Part shown: piece after piece, positions 56,873-64,000 of the stretch | How the letters are laid out: each line of letters starts with the position of its first letter | Position numbering within the stretch: position 1 is the stretch's first letter | NCBI GenBank assembly: GCA_017311185.1 | Contig: JAESUZ010002871.1 | Location: forward strand, 3,130,907 to 3,194,906 | Reading direction: 5' to 3' | From: Proteles cristata cristata | Lineage: Eukaryota > Chordata > Mammalia > Carnivora > Hyaenidae | DNA length: 64,000 nucleotides | Notes under the pieces: generated by a model | The model's input: the letters and a program-made list of their open reading frames with translations, nothing else | Database searches by the model: none | What the model was told of the DNA's origin: nothing | Made by a program: the position numbers and the translations under genes

Positions 56873-57003
56873 TTTTTCCCTTTCAGTAGGCTTCACGACC
56901 ATCACAGAACCCAAAACAAGGCTTGAACTCATGACCCTGAGATCAAGACCTGAATTGAGATCAAGAGTTAGACACTTAACCAACTGAGCCACCTAAGCGC
57001 CCC
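56594..57003 (-). mobile_element. SINE, reverse, with a duplicated 270-bp pyrimidine tail
   Basis: The reversed SINE head/body occupies about 56885-57003 (AGGCTTGAACTCATGACC ... GAGCCACCTAAGCGCCCC). Its tail is a TTTC/TCTC tract. The TSD-like AGATATAACTAGCTTT occurs at 56594-56609 and again at 56748-56763. A third, diverged copy (CATAACAAGCTTTT) follows the head at 57005. So the tail plus target site is present twice, about 154 bp apart. Confidence 0.85.
56603..56880. repeat. Polypyrimidine tract with (TTTC)n
   Basis: About 270 bp almost purely C/T on the plus strand, split in two by the 16-bp target-site copy at 56748. The second half contains some 14 TTTC units (56817-56870). Such mirror-like homopurine/homopyrimidine DNA can form triplex (H-DNA). 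Confidence 0.95.
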
Positions 57004-57252
57004 AACATAACAAGCTTTTTTAACACAGAGAAGATGAAAGAGACTTAGATAAAATGCCGAGATGGAGGAATTTATCCCAAATGAATAAACAAGATAAGGC
57101 CACGGCCAGTGAAACAGATATGAATAACATGGCTGATGGAGAATTTAAAGTCAAAATCATAAGGATACTTACTGGCCTTGAGAAGAAGATAACTGACATC
57201 AGTAAGACCCTTACCACAGAGATAGAAGAGTTATAAAAAGAATCAATTACAG

Positions 57253-57868
57253 GTGAAGAATGCAAGAAACAAGATTGGAATGAACAGCAGGCTGGAAGAA
57301 ACAGAGGAAATAATGAGTGACCTAGGAGACAAAATAATGGAAAATAATGAAGCTGAACAAAAGAGAAAAAGAAAATTTATGGATCATGAGAATAGACTTA
57401 GGAAATTTACTGACTTCATCAAATATAGTTGCATTCATGTAGGAATCCCAGAAGAGAAAGAAAAGGGGGCAGAAAATTTATTTCAGGAATAATAGCTGAA
57501 AACTCCCCTAATTTGGGGAAGGAAACAGACATTCAGATCCAGGAGCCACAAGGACTTCCCCTCAAAATCAACAAAAGCAGGCCAACACCAAGACATTAGA
57601 ATTAAATTTGCAAAATATAGTGATAAAGAAAAAAAATCTTAAAAGTAGAAAGACAAAAGAAGTCCTTAGCTTACATGAGAAAACCCATAAGGCTATTTGG
57701 AGATTTCTCAACAGAAAGTTGGTGAGCCAGAAGGAAATGGCATCATATATTCAAAGTGTTGAATGGGGAAAATCTGCAGCCAAGAATACTCTATCCAGCA
57801 AGGTTGTCATTCAGAATAGAATGAGAAATGAAGACTTTCCCAGACAAACAAAAACTAAAGGATTGTGA
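57253..57868 (+). pseudogene. L1 ORF1 remnant (RNA-recognition and C-terminal domains)
   Basis: 57253-57492 encodes ENRLRKFTDFIKYSCIHVGI and PEEKEKGAENLFQE, the start of the ORF1p RRM-type domain. 57608-57868 encodes the C-terminal domain (AIWRFLNRKL, SVEWGKSAAKNTLSSKV, RNEDFPRQTKTKGL). A stop near 57490 and a frameshift separate them. The upstream frame 57054-57236 (MADGEFKVKIIRILTGLEKK) is the coiled-coil part. Confidence 0.85.
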
Positions 57869-58235
57869 CCATTAAACCAGCCCTGAAATAAATATTAAAG
57901 GGGACTCTCTGAGTGCAAAAGAGAGACCAAAGTGACAAAGACAAGAAAGGATCAGAGAAACCCACCAGAAACAATGACAAGATAATTAACAAAGTGGCAA
58001 TAAATACATATTTGTCAATAAGTACTTTGAATGCAAGTGTTCTAAAAGCTCCAATAAAAAGATATAGGGTATCAGAATGAATAATAATAATAAAAAAAGA
58101 CTCATCTTTATGCTGCCTATAAAAGACCTGTTTTAGACCTAAAGACACCCACAGATTGAAAGTAGCTGGGTAAAGAAGGATTTATCATGCAAATGGATGT
58201 CAAAAGAAAGATGGTATAGCAATACTTTTATTAGA

Positions 58236-58925
58236 CAAACTAGACTTTTTTGTTCTTATATTGTTTTTATCTACTTTGGTATGAGAGTAATACTGGCCTG
58301 ACAGAATGATTTTGAATATGTTGTCTCTATTCTATTATCTGTAAGATTTTGATAAAAGTTGTCATTAATTATTTTTTTAAATGTTTGGTAGAATTCACTA
58401 GTGAAACCATGTAGTCTTGGGCATTTCTGTGCTGGGGGATTTTTGATTCCTAATTAAACTTTCATTCTTGTTATTGACATAAGAAGACTCTCTATTTTCT
58501 GGACTGAAGAAAGATTCATGATTCAGTTTTGGTAACTCGTGAATTTTTAGGAATTATCTATTTTTTTCCCTAAGTTAGCTGATTAGTTAGTATATAATTG
58601 TGTATAGTAATCTTTATCACACTATGTATTTCTGTAGTTTCTGTTATATTGCTTTCTCTTCCATTTTTTATTTTGATTTATGAGTCTTCTTTCCCTGATG
58701 TAGTTAAAGCAATGCCAATTTTTTTTTGTTTGAAAAACTGGTCATAACTTTCAATGTTATTTGTTTTTTATGATCCCTATTTTATTTATTTCTGGGTTTT
58801 CTTTGTTATTTCCCTCCTCTACTAAATCTCAGCTGTTTCTTCTTTTATAGTTCCTTGTGGTGTAATGTTAAATAGTTTACTTGAACTTCTTTTCTTAATC
58901 CAAGCATTCATATCATAAAATATTA
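58236..58925 (-). mobile_element. L1 ORF2 segment in reverse orientation
   Basis: Plus-strand words GAGAGTAATACTGGCCTGACAGAATGA, AATGTTTGGTAGAATTCACTAGTG, GTATTTCTGTAGTTTCTGTTA and TTCCTTGTGGTGTAATGTTAAATAG are the reverse complement of the L1 RT region. It abuts the sense L1 at 58235 directly. Confidence 0.8.
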
Positions 58926-58964
58926 AATAAAAATAGAATTAACAAGCAAAAAAAAAAAAAAGAA

Positions 58965-59440
58965 GTCAAAACTCTCTCAGCAAAGAAAAGTCCTGGACCT
59001 GATGGCTTCAATAGTGAATTCTTAAACATTTAAAGAAGATCCTAACACTAATGACTTAAAAACTGAAACTTTGCAAGATGAAAAGAGTTCTGGAGATGGA
59101 TGGAGGTGATGGTTATACAACAGGAATAGACAATACCACTAAACTGTACACTTAAAAATGGTTCAGTACATATTTATGTTGTCTTTTTAAAATTATTTTA
59201 TTTTTTGTTATTTTTAAATGTTTTATTTATTTTTGAAAGAACACAAGTGGGAGAGAGAGGGACAGAGGATCTGAAGCAGGCTCTGTGCTGACAACACCAA
59301 GACCCATGTGGAGTTTGAACTCATGAACCGTGAGATCATGACCTGAGCTGAAGTTGGGCGCTCATCCAACTGAGCCACCCAGGTACCCCTTATGTTGTGT
59401 GTTTTATGTAATAAAACAATTAGGAAAAATGTAAAGGTGA
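58965..59440 (+). mobile_element. L1 sense segment: RT fragment joined to 3' UTR, split by a SINE
   Basis: CAGCAAAGAAAAGTCCTGGACC, TGATGGCTTCAATAGTGAATTC (RT region), then directly the 3' UTR GTTCTGGAGATGGATGGAGG, CACTAAACTGTACACTTAAAAATGG. It is split by the SINE at 59183-59389 and ends GTGTTTTATGTAATAAAACAATT. A large internal deletion joins the RT region to the 3' UTR. Confidence 0.75.
59183..59389 (-). mobile_element. SINE nested in L1 3' UTR, reverse
   Basis: TTTATTTATTTTTGAAAGAACAC to GAGCCACCCAGGTACCC. Exact TSD TTATGTTGT at 59174-59182 and 59390-59398. Confidence 0.94.
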
Positions 59441-59628
59441 GGCCTGTTTTTATGTTTATAAGTATTCAATGATTTTATTTCAACAATATCTTAGTCTGCA
59501 ATCTCATCTCATCATGCTTGAATAATGACCTAATCCTGGCACATAGCACGGGCTGCATTCATGTCTGTTGCACCAAATGTGAGGACATAGATGTTGTAAA
59601 ATAACTCAAAAGCATAAGTGAATTTTAG

Positions 59629-59835
59629 GGGTACCTGGGTGGCTCAGTTGGTTGAGTCTGACTCTAGATTTCAGTTAAAGTCATGATCCCAGGGTCATTG
59701 GATCCAGATCCTTGTTGGGACCTGTACTGAGTGTGGAGCCTGCTTAAGATTCTCAATTTCCCTCTGCCCTTCCCCAACTCGTACCCTCTGTCTCTCTCTA
59801 TATATATATTAAAAAAATAAAAATAAAAAAAAAAG
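59629..59835 (+). mobile_element. Canid-like/ancestral carnivore SINE subfamily
   Basis: GGGGTACCTGGGTGGCTCAG head, GACTCTAGATTTCAG, TCCCAGGGTCATTGGATCCAG, GGAGCCTGCTTAAGATTCTC body rather than the felid body; tail TATATATATATTAAAAAAATAAAAATAAA. Confidence 0.87.
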
Positions 59836-59914
59836 GTGTCCATGCCACATACTCAACAGAATACAACAATGTCAAATTTATATCACTTCTAACTCTATTT
59901 GAAAATTGAAATCA

Positions 59915-60129
59915 GGGCGTCTGGGTGGCTCAGTCAGTTGGGCATCCAACTTCAGCTCATGTATGATCTCATGGTTAGTGGATTCGAACCTCTTATCCAG
60001 TTGTATGCTGACAGCTCAGAGCCTGGAGCCTGTTTTTTGATTCTGTCTCCCTCTCTCTCTGTCACTCCCCTGCTCATGCTCTGTCTCTCTCTGTCTTAAA
60101 AATAAGTAAATATTAAAAATAGAAAGAAA
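59915..60129 (+). mobile_element. Felid-type SINE
   Basis: GGGCGTCTGGGTGGCTCAG head, GCTCAGAGCCTGGAGCCTG body, AAATAAGTAAATATTAAAAATAG tail. TSD GAAAATTGAAATCA / GAAAATTAAAATCA at 59901-59914 and 60130-60143. Confidence 0.94.
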
Positions 60130-60143
60130 GAAAATTAAAATCA

Positions 60144-60786
60144 CTACAAAGACTGTGTAGTATCATAAAACCCAACTGAGGTAAGTTAGATTATTGCTTA
60201 GCAAATATTCAGGCCCTATTTCCTTCCATAAGAGTAATATATTTCCCTGACCAGTTGACGTTGGACATAGCATTTTGACTTGATTTGTCAAGTGGCATGA
60301 GAGTGAAAATGATATGAGTAAAACTTGAGATTTGTTTTTCTGATTTGACTTGGCCTTACACTTCTATTTTTTCCCATAAGAAGAATATGCCTCAAGTGGT
60401 TGGAGGTGTAAGGAGAATGAGAAACAGGTAAATTCAGTTCACAGCTAGGAAACAAGTGCAACTGAACTAAGTGTGAATGAGCTGAATTCCAGCTAATCTA
60501 CAGATGTGTAAGTGTGAAACAGATGCTAACTGCTGCACATGTTTTATGGCTGCAACTAACTGATGGACTAAAGAAGAAAGGAAATTAATCAAAACACAAA
60601 CAGAATCAAGATATTAAATGTCTCAGGTTTGTGAGATTATGTTGGTTTTAACTGCATGAAATAGTTGGAAAAGTGAAAGTTTACCTTTGCTCACGCATAT
60701 AAAGATAACAACTGAATATTTTGAAAGGTAGAGTACCTAGTCAGAAAATAAAGAAGAAAAAAATACAAATATAGATAAGCCTTAAG
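60144..60786. other. Unique sequence
   Basis: No repeat or gene recognised. Confidence 0.4.
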
Positions 60787-60802
60787 CTTTTTATTGATGA
60801 GA

Positions 60803-60982
60803 GGGCACCTGAGTGGCTCAGTCATGATCTCACTGTTTGTGAGACTGAGCTCCATGTTGGGCTCTGTGTTGACAGTGTGGAGCCTCCTTGGGAATCTCTC
60901 TTTCCATCTCTCTGCCCCTTTCCTACTCATGCTCTCAGTCTCTCTCAAAATAAATAAGTAAACGTTAAAAAAACATAAAAAT
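60803..60982 (+). mobile_element. SINE with internal deletion in the tRNA-like head
   Basis: GGGCACCTGAGTGGCTCAGTC is joined directly to ATGATCTCACTG, losing about 30 bases between the A-box and B-box region. Older body (TTGACAGTGTGGAGCCTCC). TSD CTTTTTATTGATGAGA / GTTTTTATAGATGAGA at 60787-60802 and 60983-60998. Confidence 0.93.
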
Positions 60983-60998
60983 GTTTTTATAGATGAGA

Positions 60999-61599
60999 GA
61001 AATGGAAGAAATAAGACTGATGCTAGAAAGGGCGTTTGGGAAGAGAGAAGGGTTTTTGATTTTTTATTCATTTCCTTTTATTCCATAAAAAGAAAAGATC
61101 ACAATATATTTATAATTATAAGAAAAATACCAATAAAGCGGGAGAATTAAAATGCAAGGAAGGAAGTTATTGACGGATTTTAAACAAAACCATAGCTCAG
61201 TGTGGTTGAGAATGACATCCAGCACAATGAAAGACAGGAAACAAATTCTTGCTCTGAGATGGAGAAATAGAAGAATAGTGATGTTGCAAATAAGTTCTAA
61301 AAATGTGTGGAAGGTGTGCCCACACAGAGCTGTTGAAATGAGAAGAACAAAGATGGCACTGTGCTGGATGGCTTATATTTGCCGTCATGGAATGAGGGGA
61401 TTGCATTGTGGAATAATAGAGAGAAGACTGCAAACAGCCTTTGTGGGGAATTTATTTTATGTTTAAAATGTATGCTTAAGATGATTGTTGACAAATAACA
61501 GAAGCCAAGACTATGATAAATACACTTAGAGTGGCAACTAGTTTGAAACAATGGTTCAAAGATCAAGAATGGATAAAGTTAGTATAGGGAGTTATTTTG
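60999..61599. other. Unique sequence
   Basis: A 104-codon frame at 61152-61466 is Arg/Lys/Trp-rich with no recognised motif. No repeat named. Confidence 0.35.
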
Positions 61600-62400
61600 G
61601 TTTGAAGGTCTTTCAGGTCTGGCTCCACTATCTTTCCTCTATCTTTTTTTTTTTTTTTTATGTTTTATTTATTTCTAGGAGAGAGAAAGAGACAGCGTGA
61701 ACAGGGGAGGGCCAGAGAGAGGGAGTCACAGACTGAAACAGGCTCCAGGCTCTGAGCTGGCAGTCAGCACAGAGCCCGACGCGGGGCTCGAACCCACGAA
61801 CCGCGAGATCATGATCCGAGTGAAAGTCGGACGCTTAACCAAGCCACCCAGGCGCCCCTCTTTCCTCTCTCTTACATCTTACTAGCAGACACCATAACTT
61901 CTGACCAAAGCCTTTTAATGGCACTCCAGTAGCCATGTGGCAAAGTTCACTTTCTTTGATATGATAGATTATGATTCAACAACTATTCACACACAGTCCT
62001 CCAACCAACAGAAGGAATATACTTCCCTATTGTATTATAGAACTAGTTATTTTCTGTCTAAGCTTTTACATCATTATTCCACATATCTCAGTGCTCATCT
62101 CCCTTCATTACCTTGAACGTCTATGACCATTCTTACTTTTTCCATGCAACTTTCTTTAATTACTTTATATCCTGTGGATTTCTTATTACACAGAATTCTT
62201 TAGCTCTTACTATCTGTCATCATTTACTTGACATAATGCGAGTGTTCACTGTTTTTCTCTCCATGAATCTACCCAACTAACTTTCTTCTCTCCTCAAGTA
62301 GAATTGCTAGCTCTTAGGGAGGGAGTGTGTTGATAAAACTTTTATCCTCTGTACTTGGAAGTCTACTATATGCCTTTGTGAATATTGATACATGTTTATA
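61600..62400 (+). mobile_element. L2 relic, interrupted by a SINE
   Basis: AAGGTCTTTCAGGTCTGGCTCC at the start. After the SINE: TCTTACATCTTACTAGCAG, TGCAACTTTCTTTAATTAC, ATCTGTCATCATTTACTTGACATAATG and AGCTCTTAGGGAGGGAG, in the order of the L2 3' end. Confidence 0.55.
61641..61858 (-). mobile_element. Very young felid SINE nested in L2, reverse
   Basis: Keeps nearly all CpGs (CCCGACGCGGGGCTCGAACC, CGAACCGCGAGATC, GGCGCCCC). Exact TSD TCTTTCCTCT at 61631-61640 and 61859-61868. A small deletion near the head (CTTAACCAAGCCACCC). The plus-strand frame 61697-61885 is its translation, not a gene. Confidence 0.97.
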
Positions 62401-64000
62401 TCAGTAACAAAGATAATAATTAACAGGTCACAATTTCAAAAAATTTGACATTATTCACATTATTAAAAATCACAATCTCTCCCTCTTGGTAAATTTATTC
62501 TAAAATCTGAACTTCAATAACTAAAGATCCCTTTGGAGCAGGCAACGCATCATCTAGTGACCCTTTATTTCTGCTTTCTTGTTTTCAATGTAGAATAACT
62601 AAAAATTCACCTTGGAAGAAAGAACCAAATAGATTTGATCAAAATAGTGTCATCTTTTACACAAACAAGATTACTATTTACTTTCTTTAGAAAAATAAGC
62701 CACAGACATGATAGGAATATAAATTATATGAATTATACTATTTTTTTCCAATTTGACAATAAACTATTTAAGGAAAAAATTAAGTAATATACTAATTTAT
62801 TTTTAAAGGAGATGGCAAAATATTTTAAAATAGCAGAATATATAATGCCAGAATATATTGAAGCCCTCAAGATAGCTTCATTTAACATAATAATAAAGCA
62901 AACAAGGTCTTGAGATGAGATAATAATTCTATTATTATTTTATAAAATAAATAAGATATATTTATTTATTATATTAATAACAATTATTAATTATTAATAA
63001 TAATTAAAATTTTATTATTTTAGAAAATAAAAACATAATATAACTTCTATTATATTTTTAGTGCTTACCCTATCTTTGACCTTCTGTTCACATTACAAAT
63101 ACTTTGAGGGGAGGGACTATATGGTGGGGCCATATAAAGAAATTCTAGTTGGATTAAAGTAATACAATTCAGAAAGACCTTTTTGAGGACTGAAGTGAAT
63201 AAACACTTTGACCTTCACTCCCAATAACACACATTTTATTTGTGAAAGTTATCTATAGAAAAATAAAACATTCTGACACTTTAGGGTTTTGTCTAAAGTA
63301 TCCCTTAGCAAATTTGTTCATACAGGAAAAGTAGATGCATGACATATACAATAGGCATAACTTTTACTTTGGATCTGCTTTGCTGCAATATCTCTTCTGG
63401 AAATACTTCTATAAGAGCAAAGAGATCAGAATGAGATTGATCTCCTAAGCAAAAAATATAAATATGTTTTGTGTATATATCCTGTCATAAATTGTTATTT
63501 TATGTGAACTTTTCTAAATATTTCTATTGTTTTATCAATATAAATCACTCAATTCATAGCACAGTATGTTTTCTGACTTTTTCTGCCTCCTACATACATT
63601 CAAGTTTGTATAATGATACAATTGATCTTAAAATAGTATATGGATATACCTCCTCAAAATACTAATTTATCCATATGGGAAAAATAAAAACATATGGTTT
63701 AAAAAATAATAATTATACTGTATAACTTATAATTTATCTTACCGAACTATTTCTGTTTTATAGCAATTAAATTATGTAATGAGTTGGGTTTCACTTTCTT
63801 AAAGCAAAATGAAATGATTGAACATATTTGAATGTTTTTATATATTATTGAAACTTAATAACACTAGGTAATATAAATACTTATAATTGTTATAATTCAT
63901 GTATAGAATGTGAGAAATTATTTTTCCTTTTGACTATCATAAAGTTGTAGGTAGCATTTTAGCAATATATAAATTATAATTACATTAATAGACTGCATAT
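62401..64000. other. Unique, very AT-rich sequence
   Basis: No gene. 62930-63060 is almost pure A/T with TAA/TTA runs. A short match to the L1 3' end (CCAATTTGACAATAAACTATTTAAGG, about 62749-62775) may be another tiny L1 insertion. Confidence 0.45.
62749..62780 (+). mobile_element. Possible micro-insertion of an L1 3' end
   Basis: 26-bp match to the terminal L1 3' UTR of the carnivore type followed by GAAAAAATTAAG. TSD not resolved, so this could be chance or decay of a longer copy. Confidence 0.5.

Larger units (their letters stand above)
56040..58235 (+). mobile_element. Old L1 (L1M/HAL1-like): 5' UTR, ORF1 and start of ORF2
   Basis: 5' UTR-like sequence (AAATGGTGGTGAAATAGGAGG onward), then ORF1 pieces in three frames (57054-57236, 57253-57492, 57608-57868). 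ORF2 endonuclease start words follow (TCCAATAAAAAGATATAGGG; ATGCTGCCTATAAAAGACC; AAGACACCCACAGATTGAAAG). It breaks at 58235, where the sequence flips orientation. The pyrimidine tract and SINE at 56594-57003 interrupt the 5' UTR. Confidence 0.8.

Noticed and set aside
1..64000. CRISPR array, prophage, operon or bacterial-type defence system
   Set aside because: No regularly spaced direct repeats, no dense coding, no ribosome-binding sites; the repeat content is mammalian.

Overview
The window looks like nuclear DNA from a carnivoran, almost certainly a cat-family (Felidae) or other feliform genome. The basis is roughly 34 copies of the tRNA-derived carnivore SINE (head of the type GGGGCGCCTGGGTGGCTCAG, CT-rich body, A-rich AATAAA tail). 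Many belong to the felid-type subfamily with the 'CTGACTGCCAGCTCAGAGCCTGGAGCC' body. Alongside them are several LINE-1 3' ends of the carnivore type ending 'AACTTGACAATAAACTAT'. The DNA is AT-rich. I found no convincing intact gene, rRNA, tRNA, CRISPR or bacterial-type operon; every long open frame that I could place lies in a transposon or a decayed remnant. It reads as a gene desert or the inside of a very large intron.

Layout. 1-9.4 kb: SINEs, one MIR and an L2 relic split by a SINE. 9.4-10.7 kb: an LTR-like segment beside a minus-strand protein-coding remnant of unknown family. 10.7-15 kb: quiet unique DNA. 16-21.7 kb: a reversed old L1, then a decayed L1 carrying two younger L1 insertions, one with an inverted 5' part. 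22-30 kb: L2, SINEs, a 54-bp micro-insertion of an L1 3' end, and an L1 fragment containing only the 5' end (708 bp, 16-bp target duplication). 30-36 kb: old L1 3' half, MIRs, SINEs, another L1 3' end. 37-38.1 kb: a plus-strand coding-like remnant with C2H2-like spacing. 38.5-40.7 kb: three different SINE subfamilies, a cleanly bounded L1, then a solo retroviral LTR 24 bp further on. 42-43.6 kb: two related MaLR-like LTRs in opposite orientation. 44-53 kb: L2 relics, SINEs, a 49-bp AT repeat and a unique, relatively GC-rich stretch (46.96-48.2 kb). 53-59.4 kb: two long decayed L1 copies covering ORF1, endonuclease and RT regions, broken by an inversion and by nested SINEs. 59-64 kb: SINEs, L2 and unique AT-rich DNA.

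The window is mainly a record of retrotransposition. Old L2/MIR form the substrate, L1M/HAL1-type and MaLR elements came next, and carnivore L1s and SINEs were inserted most recently. Many insertions still have readable target-site duplications (TSDs), which give clear relative ages. I did not find a new biological system. The best leads are the two unidentified coding remnants, the odd 5'-only L1 insertion, and the unique 47-48 kb block. Family names come from sequence recognition by eye, not from a database search.
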